Positions 8,220 through 18,605 are shown, counted from the first letter of the stretch. The stretch is DNA of 64,000 nt from Roseovarius dicentrarchi (GCF_003316635.1 NZ_QNQP01000008.1:1-64000), one strand, 5' to 3'. A program made the numbers and translations. The notes: generated by a model not told the origin, from the sequence alone.

Positions 8220-8783
8220 TCAGCTGTCCTCCCACTTGACTTGCGGAACAAAGCGGGGGCTGGTCATGACGGTTGTGCGGATCTTCAGATCATCGCTTAA
8301 CCCGACTTTGAAAATGGCCGGGTAGGTCGACACGCTTTCCACGATGATCAACTCTTCGCCGCCGCGCAGAACCGGCAGTTTGTCATGCGCTGTTTTGATG
8401 TCGGACGTCTCCAGCTCCGGCAAATCGCCCGCGCCACGCACCTTGCTCCATTGAACCACATATTCGTTGTCGCTGCTGACGAATTTCACTACCGAAATCC
8501 GCAGCGAATTGGCGCCCCCATCGTTCGAGATGGTGTCGAACACGATCTTTGCGTTGTCGATATACGTTGGCGTGATCGCCGCACCTTCGCGCGAAATCAT
8601 GTCTGCAATGGTGTAACTGGCCTTGTCGCGGGCGCTGTTATAGCGGTGCAATTCAAAAAATTCATAGGTTGCACCGATCGCCCAGATCAAAAGCGGCAGG
8701 GTGATGACCGCCTCGACCATGACAGTGCCGCGTTCGTCATTGTTAAATCTGGCCAGCCAGGATTTCAGGATGCAGCGGAACAT
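8220..8783 (-). CDS. TadE-like pilus assembly protein
   Basis: 187-residue membrane-anchored protein. The N-terminus has the TadE pattern: a short basic segment, then RGTVMVEAVITLPLLIWAIG, with a Glu five residues into the hydrophobic helix as in pseudopilins (about residues 19-42), and a periplasmic remainder. TadE/TadF/TadG proteins act as minor pseudopilins of Flp/Tad-type pili. Last of three minus-strand genes (TadG-like, TadE-like, TadE-like); one base separates it from its neighbour, so co-expression is likely. The core tad genes (ATPase, platform, secretin) are not in this window. Confidence 0.8.
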   Translation of the reverse strand: MFRCILKSWLARFNNDERGTVMVEAVITLPLLIWAIGATYEFFELHRYNSARDKASYTIADMISREGAAITPTYIDNAKIVFDTISNDGGANSLRISVVKFVSSDNEYVVQWSKVRGAGDLPELETSDIKTAHDKLPVLRGGEELIIVESVSTYPAIFKVGLSDDLKIRTTVMTSPRFVPQVKWEDS

Positions 8784-8784
8784 G

Positions 8785-9375
8785 TTACAAAGGCTCCATC
8801 ACAAAGGCGGACATGGTCACGATTGCCAACTGGCCGCTGTTGTCTTTTGTCATCGACCGCGCAATGTGCCAGGTCGGAAATAGCGGATCGTACTTCACGC
8901 AAGCGCGCAGAAACATCAGATCATTCCCCACGCCGGGCATCAGCCGATAGGTGGCTTTGCCTGTTTCCTCGCGGTCGGTACACATGACCTCCCCGCCCAG
9001 AGAAACCAGATTGCGCATGTCGCTGCGCACCATTTCCAGTTTGATGCTGTTCAGGCAATCGGCAATGGTAAATGCCTCATCGCAGATGCGCTGCTTGATC
9101 TTGGTATGGTATTGCTCCAACGCGGCCTCATTCTCGGCTTCGGTGTCGTAATTCTGCACAAACTCGCCTGTCCCCAGACGGATGTCACGTACCGCCATGT
9201 CTAGCCCACGTTCCAGCAGGGTCTGGCGCAGGGTGATCATGCTGAGTTCGATCGACATCGCCAGCAGCGCGAAATAAATCGGAAAGATCACCACAAACTC
9301 GACCGAGGCATTTCCGTCCTCGCGACGGGCCAGCCCCATCAGGCGGCGCAGGGCGTGGCGCAGATGATTTTTCAT
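8785..9375 (-). CDS. TadE-like pilus assembly protein
   Basis: 196 residues. The N-terminus DGNASVEFVVIFPIYFALLA is a typical TadE-type pseudopilin helix with the conserved Glu (residues about 20-45), followed by a periplasmic domain containing four Cys residues (RICDEAFTIADCLN, EVMCTDREE, LRACVKYD) that could form disulfides. Its ATG overlaps the stop of the upstream TadG-like gene (ATGA at 9375-9372), indicating translational coupling. It is thus expected to work in the same pilus or surface complex as its neighbours. Confidence 0.82.
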   Translation of the reverse strand: MKNHLRHALRRLMGLARREDGNASVEFVVIFPIYFALLAMSIELSMITLRQTLLERGLDMAVRDIRLGTGEFVQNYDTEAENEAALEQYHTKIKQRICDEAFTIADCLNSIKLEMVRSDMRNLVSLGGEVMCTDREETGKATYRLMPGVGNDLMFLRACVKYDPLFPTWHIARSMTKDNSGQLAIVTMSAFVMEPL

Positions 9376-11238
9376 TGCGTCAACCTCAGGTTAATCACGT
9401 TCGAGGCAATCGAGCTGAACGCATCGGAGATATCGAGCCCCTTGGCGCGGTAATAATGCGCGTGCGAGGTGGCGCAGCGTTTCAGCTCTTTTTCAGCGGT
9501 GCTGTTTACCGGAATTTCAAAGCCGATCGTATAAACGACGACACCCTTGTTCTTCGTGGCTGTGCAGATATCGTCCATCTGCCCATCTTTCTCGCTACCG
9601 GTTACGCGGTTGGTGTTGTTTGTAAATTCATTCAGTGCCGTTTTATAGTTGAACTTGTCGTTCAGAAACTCCGGGCTGATCAGCCCCCAAGCCATTTCCC
9701 AGCTTAATTGTTCGCTGGAAATAAAACCTGACAGGGTTTCGTCCAGGTTGTCGAAAGCCCAGGAAGAAATCCGCGTATTTTCCTCGACGTTCAGATATTC
9801 GTCTCTGTTCGGGTTCTTGATGTAATAAGCCGATTTTTCAGAGCCTCCTTCCTCGTAAACGCAAATCCACTTGCCCAGCCACGTGTTTTTTCCACAATTC
9901 GACTCGTCATATGTCTTGATGCTGTTGATAAGCGAGAGGTATCCGTATTTGAAGCTTTGCTGCGTCCACGTAACCTTGTGCATCAGCGAATTGGGGCCGC
10001 GGAATGCGCTGGGCAGTTTGAATTGATTGGAATACGTGTTTTCGCCATCGCCCATCATGACGATGACTTTCAGCGTTTCGCCCTCGTCATAGGCTGCGGG
10101 GACAACTCCCACCAGCGGATCGACCTTATAAATGGGTTCGGTGACCGGTTTTTTATCATCGTCAAGAATGACCGTTCCCGCGGTATCGACCTTGGGCCGT
10201 TGGCCGACGACGACTTTGCCCAGATCGGTTTTGACTTTTTGAAATTTGGCATCCAGCAGGGCGGCGCCCCATTTCATGCCAATATTGCCCGAGGTATTTC
10301 CGCCCGCCTCGAAAGAGTCGATCTTGGCGTGCAGATCCGTCTCGCTGATGGAATAGGGCAGGATTTCGGCGTATTCGTTAGTAAAGCAGGTTCTGGTATC
10401 GCTATCAAGATCGTCGAACCCGTCATCGCCCTGCGCCGTGTAGATCAGCTGTAGCTGTTCAACATCCGGGTCAATCGCCGCGCTGTTGAAATCATCATCG
10501 GAAAATTGAAGGCAGCTGGCATAGGTCTGCAATTCGTCCACTTCCAGCGCGTCGAAGATATGCTGGCCGGGCGCGACGTCCCAGCTGGAACGGCACGATG
10601 GAAATCACCGCGTCGCCCGTGCTGCTGCTGTTGAGGATGCTGGTCGTGAATGCCTTGCCGGCGGTCTTGAGATTAACCAGCTTCTGGTTGTTTCGCATTG
10701 ATCCGGACACGTCCAGAACCATGGCCACTTCCAGTTTCGGCACGCGCCGCTCGGCGGTGGAGGCCGCGACAGCGCCCAGTTGTTTCACACCGGTCAAGTG
10801 CATCAGATAGGTGTCCATCGACATTTTCGCCGTCGCGCTGACCTTGCTGGTGTTCAGCGTCTGGATGATGTCGTCATCGCCGTCCAGCCCGTCATCGTCG
10901 ATCTCGTTGAGGTACGCGGACATGCCGGCCTTGGCCATGAAATCCTGCACGATCGGCTTTGGCTTGGTGCCGTAGGGCGCGCCGGCGCCGGCCAGAACGG
11001 CATTGTCCAACGTGTTCTGAAGCCGGGCGCGGCTCATCTCCTGCCGCATCGTGTCAATGGCGATGCCGCCCACGATCAGCATCATCAGCAATGCAAACAA
11101 GGTAAAGGCGACGACGGCCCCGTCTTCATCCTTGCGGAAGACGGTCAGACGGCTGCCCCTTGCATGGGGCGGTGCAGGTTTGGCGCTGGACAGGCTGTGC
11201 CAAGTATCTGGTTTCATGCTGAAATGCGTCACTGTCAT
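9372..11238 (-). pseudogene. TadG-like vWA-domain pilus protein with a single-base frameshift
   Basis: Two overlapping frames make one TadG-like protein of about 621 residues. The 5' part (11238 to about 10585) has a TadG-type anchor (EDGAVVAFTLFALLMMLIVG) and the vWA MIDAS motif VLDVSGSMRNNQ. The 3' part (about 10583 to 9372) continues as WDVAPGQHIFDALEVDEL and keeps vWA features (VIVMMGDGENTYS, VVYTIGFEIP) to the end. The join needs removal of one extra C near 10584, where CAG-C-TGG interrupts the frame. The rest of the frame is clean, so this is either a very recent mutation or a sequencing error. Start uncertain: ATG at 11238 or 11217. TadG proteins anchor or assemble Flp pili. Confidence 0.75.
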
Positions 11239-11522
11239 GCCTCGCGGTGCCAAAAGCGGCGTTGTCGACTCGGATTTCGTTGCAATGTTTATGGCGGTCT
11301 GCTGTGTCGGAAATGCGGCCGCGATCACGGCGAAAAAGAGGCAAATTCGGGCTGTTTTGGACAATTTTCCGATGTTTTGCCTTGTAATGCCGGGCAGGCA
11401 ACGGCGCAGGCCACGGGCAAGCTTGACTGGACAAAAACTGTGCGAAGATTAACGTTACCTTTGGAATTACGTCATAAACATCAAGCGGCGGGCCGATGCC
11501 TGCCGCGCATTGGAGGGTAGCG

Positions 11523-12953
11523 ATGACAGCCGCAAAAGAACCGAGTTTCCGCGATTCTGTGGACCTGATGTTCAACCGGGCGGTCGCGCTCATGGATCTT
11601 GAGCCGGGGCTGGAGGAAAAGATTCGCGTGTGCAACGCCACCTATACCGTTCGCTTTGGCGTGCGGCTGCGCGGCCAGATTCATACCTTCACCGGGTATC
11701 GCAGCGTCCATTCCGAACATATGGAGCCGGTCAAGGGCGGCATCCGCTTTGCAATGGGCGTCAATCAGGACGAGGTGGAGGCGCTGGCGGCGCTGATGAC
11801 CTACAAATGCGCCCTGGTGGAGGCACCCTTTGGCGGCTCCAAGGGCGGTTTGCGCATTGACCCGCGCCAGTGGGACGAACACGAGCTGGAACGGATCACC
11901 CGCCGTTTCGCCTATGAGCTGATCAAGCGTGACCTGATCAACCCCAGCCAGAACGTGCCGGCCCCCGACATGGGCACCAGCGAGCGCGAGATGGCCTGGA
12001 TCGCCGATCAGTACAAACGCATGAATACAACCGATATCAACGCGCGCGCCTGCGTCACGGGCAAGCCGATCAATGCAGGCGGTATTCAGGGCCGGACAGA
12101 GGCGACAGGGCGGGGCGTGCAATACGCGCTTCAGGAATTCTTCCGCCACCCCGAAGATGTCAAGCTGGCCAATCTCAGCGGCAAGCTGGATGGCAAACGC
12201 GTGGTCATTCAGGGGCTTGGCAATGTTGGCTACCATGCGGCCAAGTTCCTGTCCGAAGAGGATGGCTGCATCATTACCGCAATCGTTGAACATGATGGCG
12301 CCCTGATCAACGAAAAGGGCCTGAACATCGAAGAGGTACGCAACTGGATCGGCAAGCATGCCGGCGTCAAGGGGTTCCCCGATGCCGAATATGTGCCCGA
12401 GGGCGCGAAGGTTCTGGAAAAGGAATGCGACATCCTGATCCCCGCGGCGATGGAGGGTGTTACCAACATCACCAACGCGGCCAATATCAACGCGTCATTG
12501 ATTATCGAGGCTGCCAATGGCCCCGTTACGGCGGGCGCCGATCAAATTCTGCGCGAAAAGGGCTGCGTCATCATCCCGGACATGTTCGCCAACGCGGGCG
12601 GCGTGACGGTTTCGTACTTTGAATGGGTCAAGAACCTGAGCCACATCCGCTTTGGCCGCATGGGCCGCAGGCAGGAAGAATCGCGCCACCAGCTGGTTGT
12701 GGATGAGCTGGAGCGTCTGAGCGGTGACAAAAATCTGGGCTGGACGTTGAGCCCCGATTTCAAGCAGCGATACTTGCGCGGCGCGGGCGAGTTGGAGCTG
12801 GTGCGCTCGGGTCTTGATGACACCATGCGCGCGGCTTACCAGTCAATGCGCGATGTCTGGCACGGGCGCGACGAGGTGACGGACCTGCGGACGGCCGCCT
12901 ATCTGGTGTCGATAGGCAAGGTTGCTGCCAGTTATCGTGCGCTGGGGCTGTGA
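11523..12953 (+). CDS. gdhA: Glu/Leu/Phe/Val dehydrogenase (glutamate dehydrogenase)
   Basis: 476-residue member of the Glu/Leu/Phe/Val dehydrogenase family, interconverting glutamate and 2-oxoglutarate plus ammonia. The N-terminal catalytic domain has PVKGGIRFAMGVNQDEVEAL, the catalytic Lys region APFGGSKGGLRIDP, and QNVPAPDMGTSEREMAW. The C-terminal Rossmann domain starts near residue 230 with IQGLGNVGYHAAKF, and AANGPVT is present. ATG at 11523 follows GGAGGG. It is divergent from the tadG-like gene and monocistronic. In this genome it could handle nitrogen released from methylated amines encoded further right, but nothing in the local sequence links the two. Confidence 0.88.
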   Translation: MTAAKEPSFRDSVDLMFNRAVALMDLEPGLEEKIRVCNATYTVRFGVRLRGQIHTFTGYRSVHSEHMEPVKGGIRFAMGVNQDEVEALAALMTYKCALVEAPFGGSKGGLRIDPRQWDEHELERITRRFAYELIKRDLINPSQNVPAPDMGTSEREMAWIADQYKRMNTTDINARACVTGKPINAGGIQGRTEATGRGVQYALQEFFRHPEDVKLANLSGKLDGKRVVIQGLGNVGYHAAKFLSEEDGCIITAIVEHDGALINEKGLNIEEVRNWIGKHAGVKGFPDAEYVPEGAKVLEKECDILIPAAMEGVTNITNAANINASLIIEAANGPVTAGADQILREKGCVIIPDMFANAGGVTVSYFEWVKNLSHIRFGRMGRRQEESRHQLVVDELERLSGDKNLGWTLSPDFKQRYLRGAGELELVRSGLDDTMRAAYQSMRDVWHGRDEVTDLRTAAYLVSIGKVAASYRALGL

Positions 12954-13128
12954 TTCGGTAAGCGATTTCAGCGCCAGCCAAGGCGCGACCACCCCGCGCA
13001 GCGGATTTCCCAGGCTTTCGACCGATTGCGCAGAAACCAGCGCAATCGGTCCATCGCGCTCCGTTTGTGTGGCCAAGCGATATTCGCACTGGTAATTGTT
13101 TGCAGATGTCCTGACACGAAAGGCTGAT

Positions 13129-13428
13129 ATGTTTCGTTTCCTCCTTTACGCCGCCCTGACCCTGACCGCCGCGCCCGCGCTGGCCGCAGGCAAGGCTGCT
13201 GAAAATTGCGCTGTCACGTCAGGCATCGTCGCGGACGCTGTTGCGCAGCGTGTATCGGGCCGCGCGCAGGCGGATGCGACGGCGACGCTTGCCGATGGCG
13301 ACATCGCGGCGCGGTTTGTACCTGCTGTCCAGCCGCTTGTGGAGTGGGTCTATACCCTGCCGCAGGATCAGCTCACTGGCGATGCCGCTGCCGCGTTCCA
13401 GGCCGCGTGTCTGGAGCAGGCTGGCTGA
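13129..13428 (+). CDS. Secreted hypothetical protein
   Basis: 99 residues with a clear signal peptide (MFRFLLYAALTLTAAPALAA, cleavage after about residue 20). The mature part contains two Cys (ENCAVTS, QAACLEQ), likely one disulfide, and no known domain. GAAAGG lies just upstream of the ATG. It lies about 100 bases before dnaG on the same strand. Probably a small periplasmic protein of unknown function. Confidence 0.7.
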   Translation: MFRFLLYAALTLTAAPALAAGKAAENCAVTSGIVADAVAQRVSGRAQADATATLADGDIAARFVPAVQPLVEWVYTLPQDQLTGDAAAAFQAACLEQAG

Positions 13429-13530
13429 CCGAATGTCGCGCTGCGTGGCATTGTTCTCGCTGCCATCCGATCCGGCCCTGTGTTGGCGGTGCCTCTTGGC
13501 GGCAGGCGCGACTCAGCCCATATAGCTGTC

Positions 13531-15486
13531 ATGTCCTTGCCGCCCGGTTTCCTTGAAGAGTTGCGCACGCGCACGTCGCTGACCCAAGTGGTCGGGCGCA
13601 AAGTCATGTGGGATACCCGCAAGTCCAACCAAGGCAAGGGCGATATGTGGGCACCATGCCCATTCCATCAGGAAAAATCCGCCAGTTTTCACGTCGATGA
13701 CCGTAAGGGGTTCTACTACTGCTTTGGCTGCCACGCCAAGGGTGATGCCATCAGCTTTGTCCGCGATACCGAGAATGTGGAATTCATGGAGGCGATCCGC
13801 ATCCTTGCCGCTGAGGCGGGTATGCAGATCCCCGAACGCGACCCGCAGGCGCAGGCCAAGGCCGACCGGCGCACGCAACTGGCGGAGGTCATGGACCAGG
13901 CGGAGCAGTATTTCCGTCTGATGCTGAAAACCGGCGCTGGCGCGGATGCGCGCGCCTATCTGCAACGCCGCGGGCTGGATGACGCGACGCAAGACCGGTT
14001 CGGGATCGGATTTGCGCCGCAAGCGTGGCAGGGCCTGTGGGATCATTTGACGGGCAAGGGCGTGGCCGAGGATCTGATCCTCGGCTGTGGCTTGGCGCGC
14101 CCCTCCCGGAAGGGCGGCACGCCTTACGACGTTTTTCGCGGGCGCATCATGTTTCCCATCCACGACGCCCGCGGCCGTGTCATTGCGTTTGGCGGGCGGG
14201 CGATGGACCCAGATGACAATGCCAAGTATCTGAATTCTCCCGAAACGGAACTTTTCGACAAATCGCGCACACTTTATAATTACGCCCCCGCGCGGGAGGC
14301 CGCCGGCAAGGGCCAGCCGCTGATCGTGGCCGAAGGCTATATGGATGTGATCGCGCTGGTTCAGGCCGGATTCCACGGCGCGGTGGCGCCTCTGGGCACG
14401 GCCGTGACGGAAACCCAACTGCAACTGATGTGGCGCGCCGTGGACGAACCTGTGCTGGCGCTTGACGGGGACCGGGCCGGCCTTGCGGCGGCGCAGCGGG
14501 TGATTGATACGGCGCTGCCCCTGCTCGAAGCGGGCAAAAGCCTGCGGTTTGCTCTCATGCCCGAAGGGCAGGACCCCGATGATATCCTGCGCGCCCAAGG
14601 GCCGGGCGCCGTGCAGGCGCTGATTGCGGGCGCGCAGCCGATGGTGCAACTGCTGTGGCAGCGCGAGACGGAAGGGCGTGAATTTGACAGCCCCGAACGG
14701 CGCGCGGCGCTGGACAAAGCGTTGAAAGATGCAGTGGATAGAATCACGGATCAATCCATACGCAGTCATTATGTGCAGGCGTTCAAAGATCTGTGCTGGC
14801 AGCTGTTTCGTCCGCGCAAGGGCGGGCAGGGCCGCCCGCAGGGCGCAGGCAAAGGCCGCTGGATCAAGCCCGATCAATCGGCGCGCGCCAGCACCAAGTC
14901 ATCGCCGCTGGCCCGGTCGGACCCGCGCCAACACGACCAGATGCGTGAGGCGGTCATTCTGGCCGCGTTCATTTCGACCCCCGCCATCCTGAACGATTTT
15001 GAATCCGCGCTTGAGCGTTTGGGCTGCCCCGACCCCGATCACGCCCGGATCCGCGATTTGATCGTCAGCCATGGGCCCAATGGCGCGGCGCCGCTGCGCG
15101 ATGCCATAATTGCCGCATTGGGCGAACATGCCCTTGAAAAATTGCTGTCTCTTCCCCATGTCGCATTGACCCCGCCTGTCCGCCATCCGGGCGATGCAGC
15201 GCTGGCACAGATGACCGTGGCCGAAGAATTGGCCAAGATTGCAGCAACCCAAGGCTTGCGGGCCGAAATTGTAGACGCCGCCGAGGATATGCTGGGCGTT
15301 GCAGATGAGGCCATGACATGGCGTCTGGGGCAGGCCGCCGAGGCGCGCAACCGCGCGGTGCGCAGCGAACACGAGGACCGCGCGGAATACGACCTTGCCG
15401 ATAATGGCGCACGAATCAACCGGGGCGAACGCAAGCAGTTTGACGCCCTGCTGGACAAGATTACCTTTACCAAACCAAGCCGCTAA
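13531..15486 (+). CDS. dnaG: DNA primase
   Basis: 651-residue bacterial primase, which makes RNA primers for replication. The N-terminal CHC2 zinc finger is visible (CPFH at 43-46 and CFGC at 64-67). The TOPRIM catalytic core follows with EGYMD at 268-272 and DGD at 312-314. The C-terminal region, which recruits DnaB helicase, follows a basic low-complexity linker (about residues 430-470). Translation is taken from ATG 13531, which starts right at the conserved MSLPPGFLEELR. It precedes rpoD by 114 bases, part of the classic dnaG-rpoD arrangement. Confidence 0.96.
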   Translation: MSLPPGFLEELRTRTSLTQVVGRKVMWDTRKSNQGKGDMWAPCPFHQEKSASFHVDDRKGFYYCFGCHAKGDAISFVRDTENVEFMEAIRILAAEAGMQIPERDPQAQAKADRRTQLAEVMDQAEQYFRLMLKTGAGADARAYLQRRGLDDATQDRFGIGFAPQAWQGLWDHLTGKGVAEDLILGCGLARPSRKGGTPYDVFRGRIMFPIHDARGRVIAFGGRAMDPDDNAKYLNSPETELFDKSRTLYNYAPAREAAGKGQPLIVAEGYMDVIALVQAGFHGAVAPLGTAVTETQLQLMWRAVDEPVLALDGDRAGLAAAQRVIDTALPLLEAGKSLRFALMPEGQDPDDILRAQGPGAVQALIAGAQPMVQLLWQRETEGREFDSPERRAALDKALKDAVDRITDQSIRSHYVQAFKDLCWQLFRPRKGGQGRPQGAGKGRWIKPDQSARASTKSSPLARSDPRQHDQMREAVILAAFISTPAILNDFESALERLGCPDPDHARIRDLIVSHGPNGAAPLRDAIIAALGEHALEKLLSLPHVALTPPVRHPGDAALAQMTVAEELAKIAATQGLRAEIVDAAEDMLGVADEAMTWRLGQAAEARNRAVRSEHEDRAEYDLADNGARINRGERKQFDALLDKITFTKPSR

Positions 15487-15532
15487 TTGGATTTTGGTAA
15501 GGTCCGGGTGAAGAAAAACAGGTAAACGGGTT

Positions 15533-15576
15533 GCGAATCACCTCGTAGCAGGGATGATTCGAGTTTAGCGAATCAC
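15533..15576 (+). repeat. Triple GCGAATCAC-type repeat upstream of rpoD
   Basis: GCGAATCAC occurs at 15533-15541 and again at 15568-15576, with the inverted form TGATTCG between them at 15555-15561. The last copy ends 24 bases before the rpoD ATG. The group could be an operator or part of a leader hairpin controlling rpoD. Confidence 0.35.
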
Positions 15577-15600
15577 GCGCCCGTCATTCAGGAGACTTAC

Positions 15601-17577
15601 ATGGCCGCCAAAGACACCGACGACCAGAAGCCCGACGATCAGGACGCCGAGATGTCGCTGGACATGAGTCAGACCGCGATCAAGAAGATGATCTCGGAGG
15701 CACGTGAAAAGGGGTTCATCACCTACGACCAGCTGAACAAGGTTCTGCCGCCCGATCAGGTCAGCTCGGAGCAGATCGAGGACGTGATGTCGATGCTGTC
15801 TGAAATGGGCATCAACATCATCGAAAACGACGAGGTCGAGGACGAGGATCAGCGCGGCACCGCCGTGGCCGAAGTTGGCAGGCGCGGTGAAATCACGCTT
15901 GGGTCCGGCAAGGAAGAGAAGCTGGACCGCACAGACGATCCCGTGCGCATGTACCTGCGCGAAATGGGCAGCGTCGAGCTTCTGTCGCGCGAGGGCGAGA
16001 TCGCCATCGCCAAACGGATCGAGGCGGGCCGAAACACCATGATCGCGGGCCTGTGCGAAAGCCCGCTGACCTTTCAGGCGATCACTATCTGGCGCGACGA
16101 ACTTGTCACCGAGGATATTTTGCTGCGCGATGTCATCGACCTTGAGACGACATTCGGCAATCAGCTGGACGGCGAGGGCGAATCGGTTGTCGATGCCGCA
16201 AACGTCGCCACCGCGCCCACATCGACCAAGGACGACGGCACCGAACTGGATGCTGACGGCAATCCGATCGCCGCCGACGACGACGATGACGAAGATGATC
16301 AGGCCAATATGAGCCTTGCGGCGATGGAAGCCGCGCTCAAGCCGATGGTGCTGGAAACGCTGGATCATATCGCCGACGATTACCTGAAACTGGCCGAAAT
16401 GCAGGACAGCCGCATTTCCGCGACGCTGAACGAGGACGGCACGTTCTCGTCCTCGCAGGAGGACACGTATCAGGTTTTGCGCAGCGAAATCGTGGTTCTG
16501 GTGAATTCGCTGCACCTGCACAACAACCGTATCGAGGCGTTGATCGACCAGCTGTATGGCATCAACCAACGCATCATGATGATCGATTCCGCCATGGTGA
16601 AACTGGCCGATCAGGCCCGCATCAACCGGCGCGAATTCATCGACGAATATCGTGGCCGCGAGCTGGATCCGAACTGGCTGGACGATATGGCCCAGAAATC
16701 GGGCCGCGGTTGGCAGATGCTGATTGAGCGGTCGAACGACAAGGTGACAGAGCTGCGCTCGGACATGGCGCAGGTCGGCCAGTATGTCGGTCTGGACATC
16801 TCCGAATTCCGCCGCATTGTCGGGCAGGTCCAGAAGGGCGAGCAGGAGGCGCGGCTGGCCAAGAAGGAAATGGTCGAGGCGAACCTGCGTCTGGTCATTT
16901 CGATTGCCAAGAAATACACCAATCGCGGCCTGCAATTCTTGGACCTCATCCAGGAGGGTAACATCGGCCTGATGAAGGCCGTCGACAAGTTCGAGTATCG
17001 CCGCGGCTACAAATTCAGCACCTACGCGACATGGTGGATCCGTCAGGCGATTACCCGCAGCATCGCCGATCAGGCCCGCACCATCCGCATCCCGGTTCAT
17101 ATGATCGAGACGATCAACAAGCTGGTGCGCACAGGGCGCCAGATGCTGCACGAAATCGGCCGCGAGCCGACACCGGAAGAGCTGGCCGAAAAGCTGCAAA
17201 TGCCGCTGGAAAAGGTCCGCAAGGTGATGAAAATCGCCAAGGAGCCAATTTCGCTGGAAACCCCGATCGGCGACGAGGAAGACAGCCAGCTGGGCGATTT
17301 CATCGAGGACAAGAACGCCGTCCTGCCGCTGGATTCGGCCATTCAGGACAACCTCAAGGAAACGACGACGCGCGTTCTGTCATCCCTGACGCCGCGCGAG
17401 GAGCGGGTTCTGCGCATGCGCTTCGGCATCGGGATGAACACGGATCACACGCTGGAAGAGGTGGGCCAGCAATTCTCGGTCACGCGCGAACGCATCCGGC
17501 AGATCGAGGCAAAGGCACTGCGCAAGCTGAAACACCCCAGCCGGTCGCGCAAGCTACGCTCGTTCCTGGACCAGTAA
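15601..17577 (+). CDS. rpoD: RNA polymerase primary sigma factor (sigma-70)
   Basis: 658-residue housekeeping sigma factor. Region 1.1 is at the N-terminus, region 1.2 includes [20 protein letters not shown], and a long acidic non-conserved segment (about residues 195-240, including DDDDDEDDQ) follows. Region 2 (about 425-485) carries the core-binding and -10 recognition helix ([30 protein letters not shown]). Region 4 at the end carries the -35 helix ([20 protein letters not shown]). Full length for alphaproteobacteria. GGAG lies nine bases before the ATG. It directly follows dnaG and ends at a strong terminator. Confidence 0.97.
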   Translation: MAAKDTDDQKPDDQDAEMSLDMSQTAIKKMISEAREKGFITYDQLNKVLPPDQVSSEQIEDVMSMLSEMGINIIENDEVEDEDQRGTAVAEVGRRGEITLGSGKEEKLDRTDDPVRMYLREMGSVELLSREGEIAIAKRIEAGRNTMIAGLCESPLTFQAITIWRDELVTEDILLRDVIDLETTFGNQLDGEGESVVDAANVATAPTSTKDDGTELDADGNPIAADDDDDEDDQANMSLAAMEAALKPMVLETLDHIADDYLKLAEMQDSRISATLNEDGTFSSSQEDTYQVLRSEIVVLVNSLHLHNNRIEALIDQLYGINQRIMMIDSAMVKLADQARINRREFIDEYRGRELDPNWLDDMAQKSGRGWQMLIERSNDKVTELRSDMAQVGQYVGLDISEFRRIVGQVQKGEQEARLAKKEMVEANLRLVISIAKKYTNRGLQFLDLIQEGNIGLMKAVDKFEYRRGYKFSTYATWWIRQAITRSIADQARTIRIPVHMIETINKLVRTGRQMLHEIGREPTPEELAEKLQMPLEKVRKVMKIAKEPISLETPIGDEEDSQLGDFIEDKNAVLPLDSAIQDNLKETTTRVLSSLTPREERVLRMRFGIGMNTDHTLEEVGQQFSVTRERIRQIEAKALRKLKHPSRSRKLRSFLDQ

Positions 17578-17586
17578 ACAACATAG

Positions 17587-17621
17587 AACGCCGCGAAAAG
17601 TTGATTTTTGCGGCGTTTTTT
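17587..17621 (+). terminator. Rho-independent terminator after rpoD
   Basis: Stem AACGCCGC / GCGGCGTT with a T run, starting 10 bases after the rpoD stop. Confidence 0.85.
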
Positions 17622-17682
17622 CATTCAACGGTGAACCATTCCCGGCCTAACGCGTTGTTTTCCCAGATCGAAGGAGAACGCA

Positions 17683-17931
17683 ATGAAACGCTTTATCATC
17701 ATAGCCGCCCTATGTGTCCCCGTTGCCGGTCTGGCAACCACGTTTGAAACATCCGATGCCGAGCAGGCGAACGTGTTCGAGATCAAAGTATCCCAAGACA
17801 AGCTGCCAGAATGCGAAGAAACCTTGCGCGATTTGCGCCAAAAGCCCGTTGTCACGGACAGCGGGTGGGCATTGCCATCCTTCATGGTCAGCGATGACTT
17901 GCCACGTACCGTCTGCGTCGTCGACGCCTGA
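17683..17931 (+). CDS. Small secreted hypothetical protein
   Basis: 82 residues: signal peptide MKRFIIIAALCVPVAGLAT, then a short mature chain with two Cys (LPECEETL and RTVCVVDA) that could pair. GAAGGAG precedes the ATG. No family recognised. It sits between the rpoD terminator and a strong bidirectional terminator, so it is its own transcription unit. Confidence 0.65.
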   Translation: MKRFIIIAALCVPVAGLATTFETSDAEQANVFEIKVSQDKLPECEETLRDLRQKPVVTDSGWALPSFMVSDDLPRTVCVVDA

Positions 17932-17966
17932 CGCGGGTAGAACACCCTTAAATGCTGATACATCTG

Positions 17967-18001
17967 AAACTGCGCTGCCTGAATTTAAGGCAGCGCAGTT
18001 T
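17967..18001. terminator. Bidirectional terminator between convergent genes
   Basis: Perfect 14-bp stem AAACTGCGCTGCCT / AGGCAGCGCAGTTT around a 7-base loop. It lies between the small secreted protein (plus) and the 5-FCL gene (minus), with A and T tracts on both sides. Confidence 0.9.
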
Positions 18002-18006
18002 CTATA

Positions 18007-18588
18007 TTATAGCGCATCGACCAAAACGCCCTCATCCATGGCGATGTCAAATTCGTGCGGGTGGATCGTGTCCATCCGCTGCTGGGTGTATCCGACGCCG
18101 ATGACCTGCGGTCTGTGACCCTTGCTGCGCAAATCGGCTATCGTTCGGTCAAAGAAACCACCTCCATAGCCCAGCCTGAAATTGTTCGCGTCCAGCCCCA
18201 CCACCGGCGCCAGCACGATATCGGGCGCGACCACATCGGCACCCTGCGGCGGGACAGGTATGTTCCAAACCCCTTTTTCCAGCTTATCGCCCTGCTGCCA
18301 TGCGCGGAATTCAAGCGGATGCGCCTTGGCGACGACGGCAGGCAGGGCAAGCCTTGCGCCGCGATCCCGGCAATCTGCGGCCCATTTGCGCAGGTCCGGC
18401 TCTCCCCGGAATGGCCAGTAGAGCGATATGGTTTTGCCGTCCACGTCCCCGAGCAGGGTGTCAAGCCTCTCGGACAGGTGCGCATCGGCTTGTTGTCGCG
18501 CGGCGACGGGAATAGCCTGACGCGCCTCGATCAGAGTGCTACGCATTTCCTTGCGCCATGCGGGGGTTCCGGGGAATTCCTGCATCAT
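18007..18588 (-). CDS. 5-formyltetrahydrofolate cyclo-ligase
   Basis: 193-residue 5-FCL family enzyme, which recycles 5-formyl-THF to 5,10-methenyl-THF using ATP. Signatures are the N-terminal WRKEMRSTLIEAR, the substrate region WPFRGEPDLR, and the C-terminal nucleotide loop FRLGYGGGFFDRTI. Two adjacent ATGs (18588, 18585) are possible; the second has the better spacing to AAGGAG. It follows the SDR gene by 17 bases on the same strand and is probably co-transcribed. Folate one-carbon chemistry is relevant to the Tdm and DmmD steps encoded later, but this gene is housekeeping. Confidence 0.92.
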   Translation of the reverse strand: MMQEFPGTPAWRKEMRSTLIEARQAIPVAARQQADAHLSERLDTLLGDVDGKTISLYWPFRGEPDLRKWAADCRDRGARLALPAVVAKAHPLEFRAWQQGDKLEKGVWNIPVPPQGADVVAPDIVLAPVVGLDANNFRLGYGGGFFDRTIADLRSKGHRPQVIGVGYTQQRMDTIHPHEFDIAMDEGVLVDAL

Positions 18589-18605
18589 TCGGCTCCTTGG
18601 TTTGG

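Noticed and set aside
12954..13105. Possible protein fragment on the minus strand after gdhA (YQCEYRLATQTERDGPIALV and onward)
   Set aside because: Composition looks protein-like, but there is no good start, the frame runs into the antisense of gdhA, and no family is recognised. It may be a decayed gene end; not supported as a feature.
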